A stretch of 64,000 nt of DNA from Nannobrachium achirus (Eukaryota; Chordata; Actinopteri; Myctophiformes; Myctophidae), in contig OY997640.1 of assembly GCA_963921795.1 (NCBI GenBank), positions 53,521,821 to 53,585,820 on the forward strand, in the 5' to 3' direction. Positions 25,570 to 38,611 of the stretch are shown in pieces. The position numbers were made by a program, and so were the translations under genes. How positions within the stretch are numbered: the first letter of the stretch is position 1; each line of letters begins with the position of its first letter. The notes below the pieces were generated by a model. It was not told the DNA's origin. It searched no databases and saw only the letters and a program-made list of their open reading frames with translations.

Positions 25570-27129
25570 CTGTGGCTTAATGAATTGTATGTGTATTTTT
25601 CTTTAAAGAATTTGACCCATAATGGTCAAAATACGAGGGTTGTTGGAGATTTTCCAATTTTCTTCACATAGTACACATCCAGTCTCATGGACCCACTATT
25701 TTCTCAGTTCCGCTGAAGGTAATTCTTCATAATGTGTTCCTTTGTGCTCCCCCACTACAGTACATTAGCCTACAGTATAGTATAATACTGTTATTTGTTC
25801 AAACACGTTAACCTTTATCTTCACACAGCTATTTTCTATCCCTGTCATTTATTCATACACTTTAACCTTTAACTATGTACACAGCTTTTGGTTCATGCAG
25901 TGTCAATTATTTTTACTCAGTGAGAAAGATGTGTTTTGTCACAATCATTTGTATATCACTCTTGTTATGGGCAGGTTAAAACATATACAGCTTTTATTTG
26001 TGCCATATGCACTCAAACATGTAAGATGGCAGCCCAAGAAACACTGCTGACCAATGTAACCATGTGTGACCAGGACATGACTATAAATTGTCCCCTAATG
26101 TATGTGTCCCCTCAAGTCTCTGTTTGAGTGGAACCCATGAAACTCTGTCAGGCATCAAAGCAACAGTATGTGGTACGCGCCTTAACAACTCACTCCAGTA
26201 ATACTACTAACAGGTACATGGTTCAAATAGTGTTATTTGGGTGTAGCAGACCAGTGACAATCCTACAACCCCAGGTTGTAAGATTATTTCCCTCCTAGCT
26301 GGCTCACCAAGACATTATTTGAGATATTTTCCTTCCTCTCCCCTGTGGTCTGTGCTTGTCAAAATCTTATCTAAATATTTATTAAAACCATATTAAATTA
26401 AAGAACGAAGTGATTTAAATCGAATAATTTGAATTACATTGCTGCAGGACGATACAGAGCAAAGGTATGCACTTTCAGGTCTCCAGCATTGTCTGACTCT
26501 TACAGCATTGAGTCAGCATACTGTATATTAAGTCCACTTTTCTGCATGTGAAGTCGCAGAAGCAGTTGCCCAGCGTCTCATTTCATAGCAAAAACTGTTT
26601 CACAGGAATACGTCTTGAACAGAAAGAACACGCCGTTTCTTTCTGTGTCTAAGAAAATACTTGAACTGAACAATGAAAGAACTCCTGTTTTAATCTGTTT
26701 GAGAAGAGGGTGTATGATTATCTGTCAGATAAAATGATGTTCACTTTTTAATTAACTAGATGTACTCTAAATGCCACATTCAAGGATGCAGTCTCGACAA
26801 ATTGATTACATAAGCCTGCAGTACTGTATCTGCACCTGTAAAATGTGATTGCACACACAGTTCTATCAGTCTACCGTTACACCACACATATCTGTATTTC
26901 TGAACTTTTATAGCAATATACATACTGTAGGTATTATCATGAAAAAAAATGTCTACATTGTTTTTGCAGTCTGATTAGGGTCTGATTAGATTAGATGCAG
27001 TTTTTTCCATTTCAGCTGCACAATAAAACGTCCCTGTTAGAAAGCATTCAGAATGTCATCCCGTTTCTCTGTTGATATGGGAAGACCAATACTTGTTGAG
27101 CTGCTGGTTAAAAGAAGGTTGTAGCTGCA

Positions 27130-27350
27130 CCAGACCAAGTTATGTTAGGCTGTTATTTATTGATCACAGCTCTGAACCCTGCAATGTGCGGCTGGGTACT
27201 GGACTGCCAGACCCCAAGAAATCAGGGTGAACATCACCCTCACTACTGGGGCCCCCAAGGGTTGAGTCCTCTGTCCTCTGCCCCAATCTCAAATGTTGAC
27301 GAGGGTGCCTATCTGGAGGAGGTGGCAGGCCTGTCACAGTGAAGCAGGAG
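27130..27350 (+). pseudogene. Degenerate LINE reverse-transcriptase fragment
   Basis: Frame-broken translation gives FIDHSS, CGWVLDCQTPRNQG and WGPQGLSPL, matching the order of the RT motifs D(Y/H)SSAFN, a W-x-LDF-like segment and GxPQGxxLSPLL of fish Rex1/L2-type LINEs. Frameshifts and missing residues show it is dead. Confidence 0.5.
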
Positions 27351-28144
27351 ACCTGACTTAAGATAAGGTAAAACAATATATATAGAATAACTGTAAGAAT
27401 CCAGAGCAGCTGCTCAAAATTTTACTTGCACAATATGTACAGTTCATGGACAAATGTGAAATAAAGTGTGATATACAGTGATTTGCACAGTATATAAGGG
27501 ATTGAATGTAGGAGTCTCAGAAGTTTGGGTATCATTTCAGCTTGCGACTGTTACCATGGTGGATGTCACCATGCTCATCTCCAAATTTGGGCATACAGTA
27601 GTTTCAGCATGCGGCTGTTACCATGGTGGCGACACTGTTTAGTATCAGTGATGTCAGCATGCTCATCTCCAAATTTGGGCGTTGTTTCAGCAAGCGGCTG
27701 TTACCATGGTGGCAACACAGTGTAGTATCAGTGATGTCAGCATACGTGATGTCAGCATGATTTAGAACACCATGTTCAACATAAAGTGGTGCTAAGGTGT
27801 TGCTCTTGATTTACTACTGTAGGTATGTTGGCTGGGGTGATACATTATGCTGGAGGATGATGTATAGGCCTAAATGACTGTTGTATGTGTCGTTATTGTT
27901 TTTTGTACTGTATTGTATTGTAATGTACAGTATGCAGCTAGTTTATTGAGACAACATAAGTAGTTCAAGGTTCAAGGTTATTTTGACTTGACTTGGCATG
28001 CGTGCGTGCGTGTGTGCGGACCCCAGGAAGAGTAGCTTGGATCAAAATAAACAATAAACTAACAGACCTGATCATGAAAATGTGTCAAAGATTAAGCTTT
28101 TTCTCCAGGTTTATTCCCAGGCAACAGGCTTATCAAAGGTAGAT

Positions 28145-28342
<198 letters not shown>

Positions 28343-29377
28343 TATTAACACAGGACAAGCCGTAAAAATGTTCTCTTACGGGAGAAATGGAAAAGATAAA
28401 CTCATCTGTCAGTTACCCCTTTGAGCTCATAATCCCTTCTGCAAGTATGTCAATAAAAAGCTGTGGTAAATTGTGATGTAACACTAAAGCACTTCTTTCT
28501 CATATTTATAATAATAAGGTAAGTACATGATAGTGCCAGTACTGTATGTCTTTACACCAGTTTAATTAAATCTGAAAGTGTCCCATGGAGCTTATCAAAG
28601 GTATTATGTCCTCACATTTCTTCAAATTGGATGGATTGATGTTTGTATGTGTGAAGTAAAGTGCTACTTATTTCCTGTGGAGCTTTGATTCTGCAATTTG
28701 TTTGTTTTGTGCCTTATTATTACAGGGACAGCAGGGAAGGCAAAACCTGATTGCACCAAAGATAAAATAATCAGAATGACAAATACAAAAAGTTAAGAAT
28801 ATCCGCCCCAAAAACAAATACATTATTGGTGGTGAGTGAAACATTTGTGCTTAGGCTACTTTAGCCAAAGCTTGTTTTATACACTGCTTATTGCTTATTT
28901 GTGTTAGTTCTACTATTACTTGTGTTAGTTCTACTAATTGCCGTCATGGCATGGCATATTGTGATGGTGTACTCTTGAGACAACTTACAAGATACATACT
29001 AAATGCAAGAGATAATTGGAGTGATATTAGAGTGGTTATTGTATTTGAATGCAGCAGTTACTGTACAAGGATTCCTTATTTCCTTCTGCTCCTCAGACTG
29101 AAAAGGTCATAATTGGTTGAAGTGACTGTGTCCACTGCTCATCTTGCTCACTCTTCCACAGCAAACAATGTTTTCATTAAGTCGATGGATGGCGCGAGCA
29201 ACCGCACATGGCTCACCAGCATCAAGGGAGTTGCCACCTTCTTCATCGGCACAGTACAAGTCTGGGACATCTGTCTGAATTGCAGTAAACCTATAAAAAC
29301 TGTGATATTATGTCAAACTTGTGCTGTCATCAGACCATTTATGTTATGGGGATAATGTAAGTGCTGCTCAGTGAAAT

Positions 29378-29583
<206 letters not shown>

Positions 29584-29630
29584 CAAATCCTTCAAGGTTT
29601 TTTGAAAAACCTGTTTCTATGTCAGTGGTG

Positions 29631-29960
29631 CTCAAACCTTTTCATGTGAAGGACCCCCAAAATTATATGTATTTGGCCACTGACCCCCATCTCAAAATAC
29701 TTAGTTCCAGGGATCCCCCAGAAGCAAAATTTGATTTACGAATGTCCCCTTAAAAAATACATCATTCAAAGATTTGCACACATTTTCACGACTTTTCAAA
29801 AATAGCAGATCTACAAGCTCGCAGTGCGGCACTCGGTGCTGCGCTGTGAGCTTGTATATCTGCTATTTTTCAATAGCTGAAGTATAAAATAATTAAGGCC
29901 CCTCCACCTTGGGCCCTGGTAACTCAGTCCCACTTTTCCCCCCCTTGTGACGCCCCTGGC
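29631..29960 (+). mobile_element. hAT-like fragment with hairpin module
   Basis: It begins CAGTGGTGCTCAAACCTTTT, a hAT-type terminus, and carries a full module at 29798-29870. No matching right terminus was found, so the right limit is a guess. Confidence 0.45.
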
Positions 29961-30689
29961 TGATAGAGCTGGACAAGACGCCTATCACTCTCTTTCCATT
30001 GGACGACCCTTTCAAGATTGACACCACGTCCCCAGAAGGAGATACATAGCACTTCCCTACCGTATCTACCGTTGGATCTCCAGCAGTGAGACCCATCTGT
30101 TCAGAGAAGGCAAAGGTCAGTGAGGGTTACGTCAAAGTATGTATAAAAGTGATGTATTGTTTTTAAATGAGTCTGGGCCGTCCATCCATCTTGTGTTTCA
30201 CCCTTGTTCATTTCAGATACACTGTAGCTACAATATTCAGTTAAGCACTGTCAATATTTAATCCTAAGGGCAACTAACAGGTGGGTCTTTGTAAAAGAGA
30301 TCCTGTACTGTAGGCCTATATTATAAAAGGTTTATTTGTAAAAAAAAATGTTCTATGACTATGGGGCCCATCAATGGCATAGTTTAAAGGAAACTTCCGT
30401 TGTATAAACACAACAGATATTGGGAATAGCCTAGTTTGCATTTCTGGTGCTGTTTTGTTGTTTGACAGGGTATTTTCTCATTCCCATCGGTAACTAGCCA
30501 AAAGTATGGTTCCTCCTCTGGGGAGCATGAATGCTCTGATCTGTCCATTTGATTTTTATATATCTAGAGGCAAGGCAATCGGAGTCACCAAAATCAGTGG
30601 GTCATCCTCTGGTGACTACGAAGGGGCATTGCAAATTCCCCTATTGCAGTTTAAACATATTGTTAAAAAAAAAAAAAAAAAAAAAAAAC

Positions 30690-30930
30690 GTGAATCGGCC
30701 TTTTTGTTGCACCACCATGAGGCTGATTTGAAAAATGTCATTTTTGGCATTTCTTCCTAGCCTAGTGAGAATGTATGTGCAAGGTTTCACGGTAATCACA
30801 AGCTGTTTTCGTGATTTGAGGCAATTTAATTTTGTTCAAGACGGAGCACTCCTGCAAACTTTGGAAGCCAATCTTGGATGGAAAATCTGAAAGACTGTTT
30901 GGTTTAATGACTATAGAGATATTGTGTATA
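30690..30930 (-). mobile_element. Helitron-like family fragment
   Basis: In reverse orientation it shares blocks with 4132-5270: CCAAAGTTTGCAGGA, TTGAACAAAAT and GCATTTCTTCC/CTAGGC. Truncated at both ends. Confidence 0.5.
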
Positions 30931-31590
30931 GGTTTTAAGAGCATTAATAAAAGCCTTAAGTCTCTTAAAAGTTGTTTATAATAGCATTACAAACAAACAT
31001 TTATTCTTATTTCCACAGCACAACAAAGTGCTATCAATGCTAGAAACGAGGCTCTTGAAGTTCCAGACACATACTGTACATGGACCCACGTGATGGAGAA
31101 TATTGTTGCCATTTAAACACTACCCTCAATCATACCATTGTCTGGCTGACAGACAATAGTATGATTAACGACTCACTTCTATTTATTTATTTTTCACAAG
31201 GACTGTATGAGCCTTCAATCTTTTAGCTTTGAACAGACTTACTGGTGTTATTTTGCATAATTTACACATATAGGGGAACATAATAACTTACGTTCTTAGT
31301 AAAAGAGATTATTATGTTATGAATAATTGTGTTGTCGTAGCAAACCTTGTCCTTAGATTCAGACCAAGAAAGATCATCAATCAGATCATTTTCTGTCCAA
31401 AATAATTCTTCAAACTCAAGAATATTCTGTGGAATATATCAAATATTTCCACCTAAATAAAGCCTCTGGATTAAAGATTACCATAGATTTAAACAAGCCC
31501 CGTAGTACTCAGGACAGTACCAAGTATACAGATAAACAGACAGAGCAATACAGAGATCTCCATATATGGATATAAAAGGGTCAGACGGAC

Positions 31591-31591
<1 letters not shown>

Positions 31592-31672
<81 letters not shown>
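31592..31672 (+). repeat. (CA)n microsatellite
   Basis: Uninterrupted CA tract next to the LINE RT fragment. Confidence 0.95.
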
Positions 31673-31673
<1 letters not shown>

Positions 31674-31674
31674 T

Positions 31675-31888
31675 TAAGGTTGGTGCGGAGCAGCTCGCTG
31701 TCCCCCTCACGCATCTCTTCAACCTCTCCCTGAGGACGGGGAGGGTGCCACAGCTGTGGAAGTCCTCCTGCAATGTCCCGGTGCCTAAGAGGACCCGTCC
31801 CTCGGTCCTCAATGATTACAGACCAGTTGCCCTGACATCACAAGTCATGAAGGCCTTTGAACGGCTGGTACTGAACCAACTGAGACCG
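31675..31888 (+). pseudogene. LINE reverse-transcriptase fragment
   Basis: An open stretch translates with QLAVPLTHLFNLSLRTGRVP, LWKSSCNVPVPKRTRPS, NDYRPVALTSQVMKAFERLV. The NDYRPVALTS block is a conserved RT motif of Rex1/L2-like fish LINEs. It is truncated at both ends, between a (CA)n tract and a duplicated segment starting at 31889. Confidence 0.75.
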
Positions 31889-32065
<177 letters not shown>

Positions 32066-32688
32066 AATCAATCACATTCTATGCATGTATAGATAGATGA
32101 GAGATGCCGCTAAATAATTACAGACTTTATCACATACGTTTCCCCAGGCAGTGTATGGTGACAGCTAATTCAGTCATTGAAAATAAATACACATGCTTTA
32201 TGTCAAATACATATCAGTCAAATTTATTTTTATTTACATTGCTGACTGAATCTGAATTTGGTGAAAGCATCCATGCATACAGTTATTTCCAAAACTGAGG
32301 CCCTTCATTGTAATAACATACCATATGCAACTATGTGCTTTGCAATGTACAGACAGATTTGACACATGAACAAAAAACTGACAATTTATGCACTGTAAAC
32401 ACAGCCTTGTACTGCACAAGGTTTCCATTTGAGTATATGATCATTAATTAAAAGTAAAACACCTTTTCTTTTTACTCCAATTAATATTCGGATGAATTTA
32501 CATAATGTATAAAACCACACAGCATAATATGATCATAGATATTCTAGAATATGTACACACGACTACATTTACAATAATACAATTTGTGAAAGCCTACAAA
32601 TGTGTTAATATTGTCTTCTGTATAACAAACGGCACTTGATAAAACAAAGCACAAACTGTAGAACAGAAAGCAATGGTAGATTTGTTAA

Positions 32689-33155
32689 AGGACAACTTTA
32701 GTTTTTTTACAACAAGGATTCATATTTTAGATTGTAATCAAAGAATATAAAAGATGAGTGTTAAATTGATTTCATTTACTTCTTTCTATTGTTTTAGAGA
32801 TTCTTATTTCAGTGGTTGGGGGCATGCGTACAAGTGGCTAAATATGTAATTTTACACAGAATAAGCCCATTCCCAAGATACAACGTAACATTTCATAGTT
32901 GGATGTGACTTATGGGGGCTAGAAGTGTTACTGTAAATAGCAATAAAGAAACAGTGTCTAAACTTGTGTCTAAAAAGACATATTTAGCCACTTGTATGCA
33001 TGCCCCCATGCGTACGCATGCCCCACATTTTAGCATGGTAAACGCGATAAAACAATAGAACGAAGCAAATGAAAACATTTTAACACTCACTTTTTCTTTT
33101 CTCTAATTACAATCTAAAATATGAACCCTTGTTGTAAAAAAAACAAAGTTGTCCT
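32689..33155 (+). mobile_element. TTAA-flanked MITE, copy 1 (self-complementary)
   Basis: Long terminal inverted repeats start AGGACAACTTT, with inner arms around GGGGGCATGCG/CATGCCCCC. It is preceded by TTAA (32685-32688) and followed by degenerate TTGT/TGTT. About 95% similar by eye to 63069-63532. piggyBac- or Kolobok-like by target site. Confidence 0.75.
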
Positions 33156-33916
33156 TGTTCACACACTGATTCTGCCTGACACATTTCAAGTATTGAACAT
33201 CATGGTAGAGAGGTCATGGTAGAGTATTTTTGTAACGTCTTTCACCAAGCATATCTCGCTGCATCAGCCAAATATTTGTATACATTTTGCAATGGATAAA
33301 AATATACACAATCTTTGTGGTTCTCAACTCCGATTCTTGTGACCCAGAATACTGCACTCATGGTTTTCATTCCAACCAGAGTATCAAGAGAATAATTTAG
33401 AGCTAGGACAGAAAGTGAACAGCAGTCCTGCACCCCAGAATTGAAATTCAGAACTACTACTTTAACGTTATTTGGTGTAATGTACTGAAAATCTGCTTAG
33501 TAAAAAAGCCAGGGATAATCTCAATTGGAGATTTTCGAAGGCTAAATTATGGCAGTGCGTTTTGTTTTTGTACACCAGACATACCAATTAATCACTCCTC
33601 TGATACGTTGTTTAGAGAAAAAGAAACAGTCCAGCAACCTTGGAAATGCTCTTTGATGTCTAACAAATACAAAAAGAAGCAGCAGTGGCTCATGGTTGAA
33701 AGGTTAAACCAAGGCTAAGGAGATGCCCTCTGTGAAATAAGGATGCTCTCCTTGTGGCTTGGCTGGCTGGGCAGGGCTGGTTTGTGATAGGCCAAGAAAA
33801 TCTCCATGGTACATGCATGTGTCTGAAGATGGAGGTGATGGAGTAAGAGGGGATTATAAGGGGAATGGAGTATGTAGCAAGGGTGCCCCCTGACCCCCAT
33901 AATATTTGATTCAGTC

Positions 33917-34106
33917 TTTATTCATGGCGTACTGTGCGCAGACGTATGTGGTTGTTCACAACGGGGTGGTTAAGTTGAAGGACTTGTGGGAGGATCATCA
34001 ACAATCAGAGCGCTGGTGTGCCAGAATGAAAGAGTCTGGTCTCCATGGGAAATTTCTCCCTCCTGTTTGTGTTACTTCTTTCTGCCATCTTTCTCTGATC
34101 TGTCTA
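33917..34106 (-). other. NPNT: Candidate NPNT 3' UTR ending at AATAAA (33917-33922)
   Basis: A minus-strand AATAAA lies about 185 bases after the NPNT stop and is the nearest canonical polyadenylation signal. Further minus-strand AATAAA hexamers occur in the next 2 kb, so a longer UTR is equally possible. Confidence 0.35.
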
Positions 34107-34217
34107 TCAAAGTCTCCTCAGATTGTGGTCCTCTGTACAGGTGCCTTTCCTCAGGGTGATGTCATCTACAGCCATCTCTCCACTCCTGCCTCGCCCACGC
34201 TCCCCCTTCAGGATCAC
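34107..34217 (-). CDS. NPNT: NPNT terminal coding exon (end of MAM domain)
   Basis: Nephronectin is a secreted extracellular-matrix ligand of integrin alpha8beta1 with EGF repeats, an RGD linker and a C-terminal MAM domain. On the minus strand the acceptor tgctttttccag precedes 36 codons and TGA. The peptide begins VILKGERGRGRSGEMAVDDI, continues TLRKGTCTED and ends LRRL. GEMAVDDI is the closing MAM strand, and the Cys in KGTC is the final conserved MAM cysteine. It joins the phase-0 donor at 34789 (GLES|VILKGE). The gene is convergent with TBCK, as in human. Confidence 0.93.
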   Translation of the reverse strand: MILKGERGRGRSGEMAVDDITLRKGTCTEDHNLRRL

Positions 34218-34284
34218 CTGGAAAAAGCAATGCAGAGTTGTTGAGGATTTGTGTTATTATTTCAAATCAATGTCAGCAATGCAC

Positions 34285-34333
<49 letters not shown>

Positions 34334-34380
34334 GGGACATGCAGTGAATGTTTTTAAAAAGGGCATTTTGATGAAAATAT

Positions 34381-34455
34381 CGAAAATAGCAGACCTCCAG
34401 AAGCTCACAACGCATCGTGCTGCGACGCGTTGTGAGCTTGGAGGTCGGCTATTGT
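34381..34455. repeat. Hairpin module between NPNT MAM exons
   Basis: Arms CGAAAATAGCAGACCTCCAG and its complement enclose CTCACAACGCATCGTGCTGC. It lies in the 571-bp intron between the last two NPNT coding exons, beside a (GATA)n tract. Confidence 0.8.
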
Positions 34456-34788
34456 CGTTGCTTGATACCACACTGAACTAAGCATAATCAAGTGAATACT
34501 GGAGATGTGGCGTACGGCATGGATTTCTACACAGAGAGGGCTGTTCTTTCGACATAAGATGCTGCATTCAAGTTCAGGAGAGTTTGGACAAGGCTCTCTT
34601 GAATGCTCCCTTCAGGTATGGCATGGAAAGAGAGTATTTGCATTTCTTTCACCATAGTAAAAACTGCATTCGTGATCTGGAGAGGGCACTTTTTACAGAC
34701 AGATAAAAGGGCAGGGGCTCAAACCTCCTTTGATGTCTATGTGTGCACGTGCCTGAGATAGATATGATAATATCATTGTAATACTTAC

Positions 34789-35048
34789 ACTCTCCAGGCC
34801 TGTGCCCCATAGTGTAATTTGGGTATGCCGCCAACCATTGCCCCCTGTCCTTCCCCAGACTGCTGGGCTGTACTGCTGTCCCTTCTTCACAAACACCTGG
34901 AGCATGCCAACGTGGTGCCCCGCCAGCTTGTGGCGGAATGACAGACACAGGTTGCCATCATTCCAGGGCGGCGTCAGTGGGAGGACCAGCCTCGCCCCTC
35001 GCCCACTCCTCTTGTTGCCCACCTCAGGGATGGTGAGATACCGCCCAC
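34789..35048 (-). CDS. NPNT: NPNT coding exon (main part of MAM domain)
   Basis: This 260-bp exon lies between acceptor cctctacag and donor AGT|GTAAGT and begins in phase 1, completing a Gly codon to read GGRYLTIPEVGN. It contains RGARLVLPLTPP, LCLSFRHKLAGHHVG, LQVFVKKGQQ and GWRHTQITLWG, the beta-sandwich strands typical of MAM domains, including the conserved Cys in NLCLSF. The length and both phases agree with the neighbouring exons. The match to NPNT is much closer than to the paralogue EGFL6, and the TBCK neighbour supports NPNT. Confidence 0.93.
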
Positions 35049-35222
35049 CTGTAGAGGAAAGTACAATACACTAGGTTCAAATGAAAGGATAATACTCCAT
35101 CCTGTTTATTTTTTTATTTTTTTGGTTAAAGATAGAAATGGTGAACCAATGTTTTATTCAAAACTGTTAATTAAATGTGTCCGCTGAGATGATTCACTTT
35201 TGGGTGAAAAAGGTCATAATTA

Positions 35223-35501
35223 CAGTATTTTCTGGACTATAAGGCGCACCTGACTATAAGGCGCACTGTCAATGAATGGTCTATTTTCAAACTGTTTTCA
35301 TATATAAGGCGCACCTGACTATAAGGCGCACATAATAGACGCTACCGTTGCGTTATGCATCCAACAGATGGAGCTGTGCTAAAGGGAATGTCAATGTCAA
35401 TGAATGATCCATATATAAGGCGCACTGGACTATAAGGCGCACTGTAGTTTTTTGAGAAAATTAAAGGCTTTTAAGTGCGCCTTATAGTCCAGAAAATACG
35501 G
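35223..35501 (+). mobile_element. Mariner-type MITE with repeated ACTATAAGGCGCAC
   Basis: Inverted ends CAGTATTTTCTGGACTATAA and its near reverse complement are bounded by TA on each side (35221-35222, 35502-35503). The motif ACTATAAGGCGCAC recurs about five times in both orientations. No transposase. It lies 170 bp from the NPNT MAM exon. Confidence 0.75.
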
Positions 35502-36049
35502 TACACAATGTCCCAAATCTCAGTTATACAGAGATGTAGAATAAGGGGATGTTGGAAAAGGCAGGTTCCAGTTGTGGTGTTGTTGTTGGTGGGAAAAGCT
35601 GGATCCATATGTATTATTTTATCCATGGGCTCTCAACAAGGTAAGCGAAGAACTTCTACAGTATGTGAACTAAAAGGAGAAACTGTAATTACTCCTTAAC
35701 AAAGGCCAAGGGAAGGTTCAAGCAGCTTTCCTGTGTTAGCTGATCCGAGTGTAAGTGACAAGTGTTTTGTAAGTGTTTTATTATGCTGGGGTAAATGACT
35801 CTGGAAATTAGATCATTCAGGTTTTAACGGACATTAGCTTCAGTGCCTCACGTTACCACTCGCACACGCACAGGTAACAGTGTGTGGAGACTGGAGAGGC
35901 AATGGCATAGCTGTCTATTTGTGGGACATCAATGCGTGTTTCAAACCAATAACCATGTCATATTTTGGTGTGCTTTTTGTCTGTATTCTTTCCCCCTTCT
36001 AGACAGCCCAAGACATGTTTTCACCTCTGTGTGTCAGTCAGTCTGTCTG

Positions 36050-36310
36050 TGAACAGCTAACCGTTCGACCAATCGGAAACTTTGCGTGCATACTCCCTGG
36101 AGGCCAAGGAAGAACCTCTGTCCCAAATATTTAACATGGGCCTGTTATAGCGCCACCAGGAAGCCAATTTGAGCAAAATATATATATATATATTTTTTTT
36201 AATAGTACTTCTACAGATTTTGTCCAAACCTCACGCAAATCAGGACACATAATCTCTATGGTCATGTGATCAAGACATATCTGTCAAATGTCTCAAATTC
36301 CATCCTAAGT
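36050..36310 (+). mobile_element. Helitron-like family fragment
   Basis: Shares with 4132-5270 the blocks ACTCCCTGGAGGCCAAGGA, TTATAGCGCCACCAG, ATTTTGTCCAAA and GGTCATGTGATCAAG. Interrupted by a (TA)n/T run at 36181-36201. Confidence 0.6.
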
Positions 36311-37165
36311 GGAGGTTCTGTACCATAGTTTTATATAGGATGTGTGTATGTGTTGTTTTCTGAGTCCATAATCAAGCTTTGAATTGAAACATTTATGTCA
36401 TATTTATATGTCCACCTTTCATTGTCAATTTTCACTTCCAAATGTACAGTAGCTTGTACTATTTCACTCACATGAATAATACAGGCCTTGGGCAATTTGA
36501 TATTCATTATTAATGAATGTATTTGATGGTTATAGTGGAACAGTAATAATTATGGTAATGGTAATATTGCTTCAGGCTAAAAGCTGATGTATGCCTCTGA
36601 ATTTTGCACACATCTAAATGAAGAAGGGAATCAAATTAGCTCTCTGTGCAGTGTGCGTGTGAGTGTGTGTGCGTGTGTGTGTTATCCATCAGTGAAAAAA
36701 TGGATTATGGAATCTTTGCTGGACAAAGTATGTAATATTTTAATAATTTATTAATGGAAGTCAATTGAACTCGGATCTAGCTGATACCTTGCCTAGTCTT
36801 ACAAAATAGGCTGGGTTTCGACAAACGTCATAGGCGACTGACATCTATGACGTCTATCGAAACTCAGCTAACTATTTTTACAAACAAGCTGGTTTGTAAG
36901 AAATAGGCCCCTCCCATTCATTTTGGAAGCCAATTAAGGCTAAACTAGCCCTTACCCGTTCAAAGATATGAGCTCTGAAATGATGTGCAGTGTGTGGGTT
37001 ATGGGGTGTGCACTCGTGCACACAGTATGAGGGATGGAAAGTAACTTTAACTGGTGCTTACATGATAATATGTAGGAGCATCAATGTAAGAAATACCCGT
37101 TTCGTTTAATGGCTACAGAGATACTGTGTACCGATCTGCATGATTTTTGGACAACATCTGTAACA

Positions 37166-37352
<187 letters not shown>

Positions 37353-38209
37353 CTGGTTAAACATGTTGCCTCATGCTAGATGCAGAATAGATATGCCTCA
37401 TGCTAGATGCAGAATAGTAGATACACCAGAAAAATGCTAATATACAGCATACGATTTGTGAAAGTGACAAACGGGCTTCACAGTTATGTCAGGTGTGTTC
37501 ATATGCTAATGGTGATGCGATTTCAGATCAATTGCTCCAGCCACTGAGGAGAAACACTGTTACAGACGGACACTCAGACAGACGGACGGACGGACGGACG
37601 GACGGACGGACGGACAGACATTCGGAAAATTATATGTTTGATATCTAGAAAGAGAATGTGATGTCACACCATTGGAAGAATAGTTGGAAAACCTCCCAAG
37701 TTGGGGCTGACCTATCCATTGAACTCAATGGACGGGGTCGATTGGTCACTCGTTCTAAATGGAATATTTGCTGTTTGGCACATTGTAACATGACTCCTGA
37801 GATGATGTTGATGAAGATTGTTGATGAGAAAAAGCAAAGAACAGTGAAAGTTTTTAACCCCCCACTTTTGGCTCCACCTTACATACAGTCGATAGATGCC
37901 CCTCAATATGTGATAGAAATACAGTATGGTGTCGATCGGATGATGCCCCTCTTACAGTACATAACTGGAGGGCAATTGGTATACTTCACATGTGAGCTAC
38001 AGCAGGATTGGGGGATCAATTGAAATGTTTTCATTATAGTTCAACACATCCCCACCAATTTTTATCATGTTCCCTTATCCCCCTATTCCCTTGTCTGAAA
38101 CTTTAATACATGAATAGCTGCCATCCCTATTGTTTTAGAACAAGAAATGTGATTAAATGCAACAAAACATTTTGTGCTCCCTGATCTCATTCTAACAGAA
38201 TTTATTGCA

Positions 38210-38611
38210 ATTGAATATCTGGAGCTCAATGAGATAAAAATCAGCCCCACCTGCAAACTTTGAAAAACAGTCATTGGGAAAGGAATCTAAATAATCTGAC
38301 AGATACATCTTGATCACATACAGAGGTGCATTATGGTGTACCAAATTGGGTGAGGTTTGATCTGACAAAATTGGTAGGAGTAGTAGCAAAAAGTGTGTTT
38401 TGCAAAAAAGTTGGGAGTTGCATAATGATCCAAGGAATCCCAGGGAAAATTGTTATTTTGATTGTATGACTTATTGTTCAAGAGTTATAGGACAAAACGT
38501 GAATCCGCTCATAGCGCCATCATGAGGCGGTTCAAAACATGTAGGGTGATAGTTCTTCCTTGGCCTAGTGGGACAGGGACGAAAACATAGTCTCTGGCCT
38601 CCTGGTGGAGA
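38210..38611 (-). mobile_element. Helitron-like family copy with intact 5' end
   Basis: On the minus strand it begins TCTCCACCAG at 38611, the same 5' terminus as the element at 4132, with unrelated sequence outside. It then has CACTAGGCCAAGGAAGAAC and GGCGCTAT blocks. The 3' end with hairpin and CTAG is missing. Confidence 0.6.

Noticed and set aside
34649-34948. Second minus-strand frame over the NPNT MAM exon
   Set aside because: Shadow of the real frame: the MAM strands and cysteines and both splice phases fit only the other frame.
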